Assembly (NCBI GenBank): GCA_949747745.1
Contig: CATKFT010000130.1
Span: forward strand, 1 to 13,329
Direction of reading: 5' to 3'
Length of the DNA stretch: 13,329 nt
Origin: an uncultured Clostridia bacterium
GTDB lineage: Bacteria; Bacillota_A; Clostridia; TANB77; CAG-508
The notes below the pieces were generated by a model, which was not told where the DNA came from, searched no databases, and saw only the letters and a list, made by a program, of their open reading frames with translations. Both the position numbers and the translations under genes were made by a program. Of this stretch, positions 1 through 7,160 are shown piece after piece; within the stretch, counting starts at the first letter, position 1, and the number at the start of each line of letters is the position of its first letter.

Positions 1-402
1 AACTGTTTTTAGTTTTCCCCATATAGATGCTGCTATTACCTCACCACCTTTTTCTACTGCTACTAGTCTATAACCTGAAACTATAAATTCTCTAAATAAT
101 ACTATAATTGGTATCCATGCTGGTAGTTTTGCCATTTCTACTAAAATAAGCATTGCAGCAAGTACTAATATTTTATCCGCTATTGGGTCTAAGAATTTTC
201 CAAATGTAGTTATTTCATTTCTTGAACGTGCTATATAGCCATCTAGTTTATCTGTTATCGATGCTATAATAAATATTATATTCATTATCCACATAGATAT
301 TGGAATATCTAAAATTTCTCCTTGAATATTAAAAAATGGGATTATTACTAATATTGGTACGAGTATTATCCTAAAAACAGTAAGTTTATTTGCTAAATTC
401 AT
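1..402 (-). CDS. pgsA: CDP-diacylglycerol--glycerol-3-phosphate 3-phosphatidyltransferase, 3' end beyond window
   Basis: This integral membrane enzyme makes phosphatidylglycerophosphate from CDP-diacylglycerol and glycerol-3-phosphate, the committed step to phosphatidylglycerol and cardiolipin. The 134 visible residues begin MNLANKLTVFRIILVPILV, the usual start of bacterial PgsA. They carry the complete CDP-alcohol phosphotransferase signature D-x2-DG-x2-AR-x8-G-x3-D-x3-D, with D51, D54, G55, A58, R59, G68, D72 and D76. Hydrophobic stretches flank the motif, as expected for a multi-pass protein. The family is usually about 180-200 aa, so roughly a quarter to a third lies beyond base 1. The ATG at 402 has a strong GAGGGGGG ribosome site just upstream (about 408-415). 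It follows valS by only 22 bases with no terminator between, so it is probably the last visible gene of the valS operon. Family assignment is firm. Confidence 0.93.
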   Translation of the reverse strand, partial: MNLANKLTVFRIILVPILVIIPFFNIQGEILDIPISMWIMNIIFIIASITDKLDGYIARSRNEITTFGKFLDPIADKILVLAAMLILVEMAKLPAWIPIIVLFREFIVSGYRLVAVEKGGEVIAASIWGKLKTV

Positions 403-424
403 AAATTCCCCCCTCATTTGTTTA

Positions 425-3113
425 TTATCCTTTTAATTTTTCAATTCTCTCTAAAGTCAATTTTAGCAATTCTTTATATTTTGCTAGTTTTTCTTTTTCT
501 TCTTTAATTTTAGCCTCAGGTGCTTTTTCTACAAAACCTGAATTTGATAACATTTTAGTTGCTCTTGTTACTTCACTTTCTAACTTTTCTTTTTCCTTTT
601 CAAGCCTTGCCACTTCTTCATTTATGTCTACTAATTCTTCAAATGGCATAAATACTTCTATTCCATAACTTTGTACAGAAATCGCATTTTGTGGAATATC
701 AGTTTTCTCTTCTTTAATTTGTATTTCATTTCCAAATCCTAGTTTTTCTATAAATTCTTTTGATTCTTCTATTTCTTTTTTATATGTTTTTGTTACAAAT
801 ATTAATTTTGCTTTTTTAGATGGGTGTACATTCATATTTGCTCTTACATTACGTATTCCTATAATTATTTCTTTTATGCTTTCGATAAAATCATGCTCTA
901 CATCATATTCTACCCTTTTCTTTGTTTTTGGAAAGCTTGATACCATTAGTTCTTTATCACTATAATTTACTAGTTTTTCATAAATTTCTGATGTAACAAA
1001 TGGCATAAATGGATGCAATAGTTTTAAGCTATCTCCAAATACATAGTTTAATACAAAACTTACTTGTATTTTTTCTTTTTCTTCATTACTATATAATCTT
1101 GGTTTTGCTATTTCTATATACCAATCACAAAATTCATTCCATATAAAATTGTATATTTTATCTAATGCTATTCCTAAATCATATTTTTCCATACTTTCTG
1201 TAACAGCTTGTATTAAATCATCTAACTTATTTATAATCCATCTATCTTCCACTCTTAAGGCTTCTTTTTTATATCTTCCTAAGTCATCTTTATTATTTTT
1301 TCCAAATGCTATAATTTTTTCATCATCAGCTAAATTCATAGTTATAAATTTTGCTGCATTCCAAATTTTATTTGCAAAGTTTGATGCTTGCTCTAATTTT
1401 TCTGGCATGTACCTTATGTCATTTCCCATCGTAGTACCAGATATTACTGCAAACCTTAGGCTATCAGCACCATAATTTTCAATTACATCTATTGGGTCTA
1501 CTCCATTTCCTAGTGTTTTTGACATTTTTCTACCTTGTGAATCTCTTACTAGTCCATGTATTACAACATCTTTAAATGGTGGAATATTAGTAAATTCTAA
1601 TCCTTGTGTCATCATTCTTGATATCCAAAATGTAATAATATCAAAACCTGTTACTAGTACATTTGTTGGATAAAATGTTTTGTAATCTTCATTTTCAGTG
1701 TTTGGCCATCCAAGTGTCGAAAATGGCCACAATGCAGAACTAAACCAAGTGTCTAATGTATCTTCATCTTGAATTAAATTGTTACTTCCACATTTTTTAC
1801 ATTCTGAAGGTTTAGTTTTTGAGACATTTATTTCTCCACAATCTTTACAATAATATGCTGGTATTCTATGACCCCACCACAACTGTCTTGAAATGCACCA
1901 ATCTTGTATATTATCTAACCAATGAAAATATTGCTTTTCATATCTTTTTGGAACAAATCTCATTTCTTCATTTCTTACAGAGTCTGCTGCCCTTTTAGCT
2001 AAATCTTTCATGCTAACAAACCACTGTGTAGATATTTTAGGTTCTATTGTATCTTTACATCTTTCACATTTTGCAACATTATGAGTATATTCTTCTACCT
2101 TTACTAATGCTCCTATTTCTTCTAATTTCTTTACTATTTCTTTTCTTGCATCTTTTAACTCCATCCCTGCAAGTTCTTTAACTAGATTTCCCATTTTAAA
2201 GTTTTCATCAAATACTTCAATAATTTCTAGGTTATGTCTTAAACCTGCCTGGTAATCGTTCATATCATGTGCTGGTGTTATCTTAACACATCCTGTTCCA
2301 AATTCTTTTTCTACAAACTCATCTTGTATTATTGGTATTTCTTTATTCATTATTGGTAAAATACATGTTTTTCCGAACTAAATCTTTATATCTTTCATCA
2401 CTTGGATGAACTGCTACTGCTGTATCTCCAAGCATTGTTTCTGGCCTTGTTGTTGCAACTATTATATATTTATCATCTGTTCCTGCAATTTTATATCTAA
2501 TATGCCATAGATGAGATGCTTCTTCTTTATATTCAACTTCTGCATCAGATATTGATGTATTGCAACTTGTACACCAATTTACCATCCTTTTTCCTTTATA
2601 AATTAGTCCTTTTTCATATAAACTAACGAATTGTTCTAAAACAGCATTAGATAATCCCTCATCTAATGTAAATCTACGTCTATCCCAATCACATGAACAA
2701 CCTAATTTTTTTTGTTGATTTTCAATTTCTCCTCCATAATGTTTTGTCCAATCCCAAGTTTCTTCTAAGAACTTTTCTCTTCCTATATCTTGTTTAGATT
2801 TTCCTTCTTTTTTTAATTTTTCTACTACTTTCATTTCTGTTGAAATTGATGCATGATCTGTTCCTGGAAGCCATAATGTATTATAACCTTGCATCCTTTT
2901 AAAACGGATTAAAATATCTTGTATTGTATCATCTAATGCATGCCCCATATGTAATTTTCCTGTTACATTTGGTGGTGGCATCATTATACAATAACTTTCT
3001 TTGTCTTTATCCATATTAGGCTTAAAATATCCTTTTTCTTCCCACTCTTTATATAATCTTTCTTCAAAGTCCTTGGGATTATATTTATCTTTTAGATTAT
3101 GATTATCTTTCAT
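425..3113 (-). CDS. valS: Valine--tRNA ligase, reading frame interrupted once at a T-CGG-A site
   Basis: Class I aminoacyl-tRNA synthetase that charges tRNA-Val in the cytoplasm. The upstream frame (3113-2343, 256 codons) holds the N-terminus, the HMGH signature (residues 55-58), WLPGTDHAS (81-89) and the first half of the CP1 editing domain ([10 protein letters not shown], 221-230). The downstream frame (to 425) holds the rest of the editing domain ([12 protein letters not shown]), zinc-binding-type cysteine pairs, KMSKT (529-533 of the joined protein, T for the usual final S), the anticodon-binding domain and a C-terminal coiled coil. Dropping the C at 2375 turns GTT-CGG-AAA into GTT-GGA-AAA and gives one 895-aa protein of normal family length. 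The break falls inside the editing domain, so two separate subunits are implausible. The ATG at 3113 has AGGAGG at about 3122-3127 and overlaps the preceding small gene by 11 bases. No T-box leader is visible. Confidence 0.93.
2373..2375 (-). other. valS: Candidate +1 recoding site in valS (GTT CGG A)
   Basis: In the upstream frame the codon at 2375-2373 is CGG, residue 247, and a stop follows nine codons later. Skipping the C at 2375 reads GGA-AAA-ACA (Gly-Lys-Thr) and continues without interruption to the normal ValRS C-terminus. The glycine lies in the conserved stretch before EIPII in the editing domain. It shares the NNT-CGG-A form of the four sites in recG. Confidence 0.8.
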
Positions 3114-3312
3114 AATCCTTTCCTCCTCTTTTGGTTTCTAAACCTTTTTTTTTTGCTTCTGTTGACATTTTATATACTGCATATAATGGTCTATTATGTT
3201 CCTCTAGCCATTTTTCCTCTAATTCACTAAATTCTCCTATAAATTTCCCATTTAGCATAACTTCTCTTGCTTTAGCTATAATTTCTTCTGGATTAATTAC
3301 TTCTTTTTGCAT
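3103..3312 (-). CDS. Small hypothetical protein (69 aa) upstream of valS
   Basis: A 69-residue, charged, mostly helical-looking protein with no signal peptide or membrane segment; I do not recognise a family. Evidence for translation is good: the ATG at 3312 is preceded by AAAGGAGAGGA (about 3320-3330) at proper spacing. Its stop overlaps the valS start by 11 bases, which suggests translational coupling, and its last codons contain the valS ribosome binding site. It ends in a Lys/Arg/Gly-rich tail ([16 protein letters not shown]). It sits 34 bases downstream of the small membrane protein gene with no terminator between, so all appear to share one transcript. The function is unknown, and placement before valS does not by itself show a role in tRNA charging. 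Confidence 0.6.
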   Translation of the reverse strand: MQKEVINPEEIIAKAREVMLNGKFIGEFSELEEKWLEEHNRPLYAVYKMSTEAKKKGLETKRGGKDYER

Positions 3313-3346
3313 AAAATATCCTCTCCTTTATAAAAAAACCTTAAAT

Positions 3347-3550
3347 TTATATATTAAAATAAACCAACAATGCCCCTATAATAGATATGAAAAAACCAAA
3401 AAATTTTAGTCCGTTTGTACCTTCATTTTGGTCACCAAAACTAAAAAATTTTTTTGTTAAATGTCGTGCATCAAATACCATAATAACTCCAGCCAGCAAT
3501 ATTAACGTACCTACTACCATTAAAACCATTTTCATCATATTATTCAACAT
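3347..3550 (-). CDS. Small two-helix membrane protein (67 aa)
   Basis: A hypothetical inner-membrane protein with two predicted membrane segments, about residues 6-26 (rich in V, L, I, M, G) and 48-66, joined by a short polar charged loop (DARHLTKKFFSFGDQNEG). I cannot name its function; small proteins of this shape are common in Clostridia. It is the first gene after a near-consensus promoter (3576-3604). The start is uncertain: the ATG at 3550 has AAGG directly abutting it, too close for normal pairing, whereas the in-frame ATGs at 3538 and 3535 lie 12 and 15 bases from that AAGG. The real protein may therefore begin MMKMVLMVVG. It probably heads the operon leading to valS and pgsA. Confidence 0.6.
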   Translation of the reverse strand: MLNNMMKMVLMVVGTLILLAGVIMVFDARHLTKKFFSFGDQNEGTNGLKFFGFFISIIGALLVYFNI

Positions 3551-3575
3551 CCTTGTTTTATATTTTTGTATATAT

Positions 3576-3604
3576 ATAATATAATTTTATCCTCGTTTTG
3601 TCAA
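3576..3604 (-). promoter_or_regulatory. Sigma-A-type promoter for the valS operon
   Basis: On the minus strand TTGACA (3604-3599) is followed after exactly 17 bases by TATTAT (3581-3576), matching the housekeeping consensus at 11 of 12 positions. Transcription would begin about 3569, some 20 bases before the first small gene. A perfect palindrome lies five bases upstream of the -35 box. Confidence 0.75.
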
Positions 3605-3609
3605 GGAGA

Positions 3610-3637
3610 AAGACGTAACAAAATAATGTTACGTCTT
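3610..3637 (-). terminator. Perfect 11-bp hairpin between the 158-aa gene and the valS-operon promoter
   Basis: AAGACGTAACA (3610-3620) and its exact reverse complement (3627-3637) enclose a 6-base spacer. It lies downstream of the 158-aa gene and could end its transcript, but the run that follows on the minus strand (TCTCC after the stem) is a poor U-tract. Its position five bases before the TTGACA box also allows a role as an operator. Confidence 0.45.
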
Positions 3638-3685
3638 ATTTTACTTACTCAAAAATTTTAAATATTAATGTTATATTTATTGTTA

Positions 3686-4162
3686 TTATTCATCTGTTTT
3701 AGTTACTGCTTTAAGGATCTTTTTAATAAAATACACTGCAATTTTTTCATCATTTGAATATATAGAATATCTTTCTCCTATTTCTGCAAGCAACTCTTCT
3801 TCAAGGTCTGTACCTATTTTACCTTTTAGAATAACATTTAGTTTATCCAGTTTCAGTTCTTCAAGGTCTATGACCTTCGCTCTTTCAATTGCTCTTTTTA
3901 TTGTGTGCACAATCTCAGAGTACATTGTTTTCTCAAAATCCATTACATTTTTATTATAAATGCACTGAATTCCTGGATAGTAGTTCTCTTTTGTAATCCT
4001 GCTTACAATTTTGGTTAACTCTTCTTCTGGAAATGCATAAGCATAAATTATAATATCTAATAGTGGAGCATACCCTATGGTTTCTCTATCTATTTTTAGA
4101 TATCTAAGTATTACTTCTACCTTTCCAAGCACTTGTTTTTCTAGATCTGTTCTTTTCCGCAT
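3686..4162 (-). CDS. Stand-alone Spo0A C-terminal-like (DNA-binding) domain protein
   Basis: A 158-residue soluble protein. Residues about 10-96 show the pattern of the Spo0A C-terminal domain, by eye: an I-x-x-I-L-x-x-L-x-I lead helix, GY-x2-L (30-34), I-T-K-x3-YP-x-I, and a closing helix of the form E-x6-I-x3-I-x2-AIE-x-A (TIKRAIERAK). No receiver domain precedes it, so it would not be controlled by phosphorylation like Spo0A; the last 60 residues are extra and helical. A role as a transcription regulator is an inference. The ATG at 4162 has AGGAGG at about 4168-4173. Codon 2 is CGG followed by A, the triplet linked to frame breaks in recG and valS, yet here the in-frame reading gives the coherent protein. 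The alternative is an unrelated helical protein. Confidence 0.6.
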   Translation of the reverse strand: MRKRTDLEKQVLGKVEVILRYLKIDRETIGYAPLLDIIIYAYAFPEEELTKIVSRITKENYYPGIQCIYNKNVMDFEKTMYSEIVHTIKRAIERAKVIDLEELKLDKLNVILKGKIGTDLEEELLAEIGERYSIYSNDEKIAVYFIKKILKAVTKTDE

Positions 4163-4268
4163 ATATCTCCTCCTATTAAAACTATAGAAACAAATTTGTC
4201 CACTACATTAATACAACTATTAACAAAATTTATATTACTACATTTTGCAAACAAATGCAAGCATTTTT

Positions 4269-6324
4269 CTATATTTCTAGCCTATCTCCGAAATTTATCT
4301 TTCGTCATTTTTCGAAGTTTTTCGTTTTCCTTTTTTTCTAATTTGGGGTCATTTTGTAGAATTTTGTATGCCACACTTTGTACTTGTTTTAATATTGGCA
4401 TATCCATAAATAAATTTGCAATTCTAAATTCTGGTAAACCATGTTGTCTTGTCCCAAAAAATTCTCCTGAACCTCTTAATTCTAAGTCTTTTTCAGAAAT
4501 CACAAAACCATTATCTGTTTTGCACATTACACTCATACGCTCTCTTGTGTTTTCAGAATTTCCTTGGTATTTTAAAATGCAATAAGATTTATATTCCCCT
4601 CTACCAACTCTTCCTCTTAATTGATGTAATTGTGCAAGACCAAACCTTTCAGCATTTTCAACTACCATAATACTTGCATTTGGTACATTTACGCCAACTT
4701 CTATTACAGTTGTTGAAATTAGTATATCTATATTTCCATTTTTAAATTCTTCCATTATCGCATCTTTTTCTTTAGGTCTCATTTTTCCATGCATATATTC
4801 CACCCTATATTCGCTAAATACTTGCGTTTTATATATATCTGCAAGTTCTACTACAGATTTTAAGTCCATTTCTTCATTTTCCTCTACTAAAGGGCATACT
4901 ATATAACACTGTCTTCCTTCATCTACTTGTTTTTTTATAAAATTATTTACCCTTTCTGAAAGTCTTTTTGTAACTGCCATTGTATCTATTTTTTTTCTAT
5001 TGGGAGGAAGTTCATCTATAATAGATATGTCTAAATCTCCATATAAGATTAATGCAAGAGTTCGTGGTATTGGAGTTGCTGTCATAACTAATGTATCTGG
5101 ATTATTTCCCTTTTTTGATATAATTTTTCTTTGCTTAACTCCGAAATCTATGTTGCTCATCTGTTACTACTAACCCTAAATTCTTAAATACAACATTTTC
5201 TTCTAAGATTGCATGTGTTCCTATTAATACATCTATTTCACCATCTTCTAATCTTTTCAAAATATCTTCTTTTTTCTTTTTTGAAATTCCACTAATTAGT
5301 AATTCACATCTTATTCCAAATTCAGTTAAAATCTGGTTGAAACTTTCTAAATGTTGAGTTGCAAGTATTGCAGTTGGTGCCATAATTGCCATTTGATATC
5401 CACTTTTTACAGCTTTATATGCAGCAATTATTGCTACAATAGTTTTTCCGAGAGCCAACATCACCTTGTAATAACCTATTCATTGGAATTTCTTCTTCCA
5501 TATCTTTATCTATTTCTTCTAAAACTCTAAGTTGTGCTTTTGTTAAATTAAATGGAAGTTTATTAATAACATCAGACATTTTAACATCTTTACTGAATTT
5601 TATTCCAGTTGTTTCTCCGAATATTTTTATTTTTCAAAGTAAAAAGAGCAAGTTGCATTGCAAGTAATTCTTCAAAAACAAGTCTTTTTCTTGCATACTC
5701 AAAATCTGCAAAATCGCTTGGGAAATGTATGCTTCTTATACTAGAATTTATATCTCTTAAATTATATTCTTTTAATAAATAATCTGGTATTGTTTCTTCT
5801 AAAACATCCCCTACTAAATTTAATCCATTTTCAATAATTTGCCTAATAGAATTTTGAGATAAATTGTATGTTAATGGATAGATTGGAATAATTTTTCCTG
5901 TATTCTTAGTTTTTCCCTCATCATCAAATGTAGGAGATGTCATATGTACTACACCATCTTTTTTAGTTATCTTACCAAAAAAATGATATTTTTCACCTAA
6001 TTTAAATCTTTGTTTTAAATAGCTTTGATTGTACCATGTTATTACCATAGAAGCTGTATCATCTCTTACAACTAATTTATAAATAGTCATATTTCTTCTT
6101 GCAGTTCGTATTTCGTTCATGCGTGAAACACAAGTAGCTTCTACTAAAACCTCTTCCCCATCCACAGTATCTACAATATTTACAGGTTTACTTCTGTCTT
6201 CATGTTCACGTGGATAATATGTAATTAAGTCTTTTAGGGTATAAATATTAAGTTTATTAAGCAATATTACTCTATTTGGTCCAACACCCTTAACATATTT
6301 TACATCTTGATTTAAATCTGGCAC
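4269..6324 (-). CDS. recG: ATP-dependent DNA helicase RecG, frame interrupted at four T-CGG-A sites
   Basis: RecG remodels stalled replication forks and Holliday junctions. The pieces read in order: wedge/OB-fold region (start to 5620, with VKGVGP and YPREHEDR), then FNLTKAQ and [15 protein letters not shown] (Walker A, residues 287-294 of the joined protein), then [10 protein letters not shown] and DEQHRFG (helicase motif II), then [23 protein letters not shown] and QLRGRVGRG. Removing the C of CGG at 5619, 5450, 5143 and 4290 yields one 683-aa protein, the usual RecG length. Without the last skip the protein ends KFRR at 4282; with it, KFGDRLEI ending at 4269. The start is GTG at 6324 with GGAGGA at 6331-6336, seven bases away. 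No single uninterrupted piece holds all helicase motifs. Identity is firm; whether the breaks are real recoding is open. Confidence 0.93.
4288..4290 (-). other. recG: Candidate +1 recoding site at the 3' end of recG (TTT CGG A)
   Basis: CGG at 4290-4288 is followed in frame by AGA and a stop. Skipping the C gives GGA-GAT-AGG-CTA-GAA-ATA-stop and extends the protein to 4269. This site is predicted only from its match to the four internal sites, because C-terminal tails are poorly conserved. Confidence 0.5.
5141..5143 (-). other. recG: Candidate +1 recoding site in recG motif II (TTT CGG A)
   Basis: The upstream frame reads DEQHRF then CGG-AGT-TAA (stop). Skipping the C at 5143 reads TTT-GGA-GTT-AAG, restoring the conserved RecG sequence DEQHRFGVKQR and running into the helicase C-terminal half. 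Confidence 0.8.
5448..5450 (-). other. recG: Candidate +1 recoding site inside the recG Walker A motif (TCT CGG A)
   Basis: The coding strand reads GGT-GAT-GTT-GGC-TCT-CGG-AAA-AAC. Skipping the C at 5450 gives GGC-TCT-GGA-AAA-ACT, the invariant GDVGSGKT. The glycine and lysine of this motif bind ATP phosphates, so the intended frame is unambiguous. Confidence 0.85.
5617..5619 (-). other. recG: Candidate +1 recoding site in recG (ATT CGG A)
   Basis: The upstream frame passes LKNKNI, meets CGG at 5619-5617 (codon 236), and reaches a stop nine codons later. Skipping the C gives [10 protein letters not shown] and an open 56-codon segment, containing [10 protein letters not shown] and [12 protein letters not shown], up to the next site at 5450. 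Confidence 0.8.
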
Positions 6325-6330
6325 TAGGCT

Positions 6331-6336
6331 TCCTCC
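6331..6336 (-). promoter_or_regulatory. Ribosome binding site deciding the recG GTG start
   Basis: GGAGGA on the minus strand, seven bases before GTG at 6324, supports that non-ATG start. No ATG lies near it, and the residues that follow ([15 protein letters not shown]) fit the RecG N-terminus. Confidence 0.7.
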
Positions 6337-6349
6337 TTTTTATTTATAT

Positions 6350-6395
6350 AAAAAAGAATACCACAGTTAAATACATTTGTAAATAACTGTGATAC
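6350..6395 (-). terminator. Rho-independent terminator after the 150-aa gene
   Basis: On the minus strand CACAGTTA (6391-6384) pairs with TAACTGTG (6369-6362). The outer GTAT/GTAT adds two Watson-Crick and two wobble pairs, and the loop contains a further TACA/TGTA pairing. A TTCTTTTTT run follows immediately. It lies between the 150-aa gene and recG, so recG probably has its own start or relies on read-through. Confidence 0.75.
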
Positions 6396-6428
6396 CATTT
6401 TGAACTATAGATCTCTCCAAATTTGTTT

Positions 6429-6881
6429 TTAAATACTTTCTACTCCATACTCTTCATCATAGCAATGAGCATTTAAAGTAGTGTAGAACTCCTTATCTGG
6501 CATTTCTGATAAGAAGTAACTACTAAGCATTGACCATGCTACAGATTTACATATGCTACCTTGTTGTTTCGCTAATTGGTGTGCAAACTTTTCTCTTTCT
6601 TCTTTATTAAGGAAAAAGAATTCGTCATCGCTGTACGATTTTTTTAAATACTCATGTAGGCACATTGCTACCGCAAAATGATAATTCTTAGACACCATAT
6701 TATCTTCTAGCAGCAAATATTTCCCTCTTTTAAAAAATCGAACAAGCTCGGATTCTGTATGGACTTTTATTTTACTAATTTTGTCCACCCTTTCTGCCAA
6801 AATCCACCTATTAAGTTGTTCTTCTTCTATTAACCGTCTGCCTTCTTGATTAATAGCTTCAATAGCTTTGCATCTGTTCAT
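6429..6881 (-). CDS. Hypothetical protein (150 aa), no recognised family
   Basis: A soluble protein without signal peptide or membrane segment. The first third is highly charged and helical (EAINQEGRRLIEEEQLNRW). The remainder contains aromatic-rich helices and four cysteines (C4, C89, C111, C140). I recognise no catalytic motif. Expression is well supported: the ATG at 6881 has AAAGGAG seven bases upstream, a near-consensus promoter lies at 6946-6974, and a hairpin terminator follows, so it is a single-gene transcript. It contains one in-frame CGG (AGA-CGG-TTA), here followed by T, which needs no frame change. The neighbouring sequence is full of surface-gene remnants, so it may be an accessory gene; that is an inference. 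Confidence 0.65.
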   Translation of the reverse strand: MNRCKAIEAINQEGRRLIEEEQLNRWILAERVDKISKIKVHTESELVRFFKRGKYLLLEDNMVSKNYHFAVAMCLHEYLKKSYSDDEFFFLNKEEREKFAHQLAKQQGSICKSVAWSMLSSYFLSEMPDKEFYTTLNAHCYDEEYGVESI

Positions 6882-6945
6882 TTAGCTTCTCCTTTATTAT
6901 ATTTAAACTAATATTTGGAAAAATTTTCTACTAGTTTATGTAAAT

Positions 6946-6974
6946 ATTATATATTATTAGCACAAAAAAGTCAA
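6946..6974 (-). promoter_or_regulatory. Sigma-A-type promoter for the 150-aa gene
   Basis: TTGACT (6974-6969), a 17-base spacer, then TATAAT (6951-6946) on the minus strand: 11 of 12 consensus positions. The predicted start is near 6939, leaving a leader of about 57 bases. The -35 box abuts the end of the duplicated surface-gene scrap at 6974-7004. Confidence 0.75.
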
Positions 6975-7004
6975 TTTCATTAATATCTCAATGCTCGAAT
7001 CACC
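6974..7004. repeat. 31-bp duplicate of part of the surface-protein gene
   Basis: Bases 6974-7004 match 7412-7442 at 29 of 31 positions, in the same orientation. In the intact gene this segment encodes GGSSIEMLMK; here the minus strand would read GDSSIEILMK, followed shortly by a stop. The gap 6882-7160 otherwise holds the promoter above and a short orphan open stretch. The scrap looks like the remnant of a second, related surface-protein 3' end. Confidence 0.7.
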
Positions 7005-7032
7005 TGTATATGTGCCAATGATGCAAAATAAG

Positions 7033-7131
7033 CTATTTTGTTTTTATAGTACTCTTTAAAAGATTCATGCCGTTATCTTTAACAAACTCATATAAACAAC
7101 CATATTTCTCATAGTAATGCACAAATTGGGC
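7033..7131 (-). pseudogene. Possible gene fragment, 32 codons without a start
   Basis: Between a stop at 7134-7132 and one at 7035-7033 the minus strand reads a protein-like stretch containing HYYEKYGCLYEFVKDNGMN. No ribosome site or start accompanies it. It may be the tail of a decayed gene or chance; I do not recognise a family. Confidence 0.25.
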
Positions 7132-7160
7132 TTATATAGCAACTTCTCGTTTTTTCAATA

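Noticed and set aside
1149..1475. Plus-strand open frame of 108 codons
   Set aside because: Lies antisense within valS, has no ribosome site and shows the low-complexity composition of a shadow frame.
425..3113. ValS as two genuine separate subunits
   Set aside because: The break divides the editing domain and separates HMGH from KMSKT, and the second piece has no good ribosome site. A joined frame is far more likely.
2900..3330. T-box riboswitch before valS
   Set aside because: No T-box core sequence or antiterminator is present, and the space is occupied by small genes.
4253..4266. AAATGC-AA-GCATTT inverted repeat as a terminator at the recG end
   Set aside because: The loop is too tight for a strong hairpin and the T-run lies on the strand with no gene.
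4196..4670. Plus-strand open frames opposite recG
   Set aside because: Antisense to conserved helicase sequence, with no proper start signals.
6343..6370. TTAACT-N16-TATAAA as a recG promoter on the minus strand
   Set aside because: It overlaps the terminator stem, and the predicted start would fall in the recG ribosome site.
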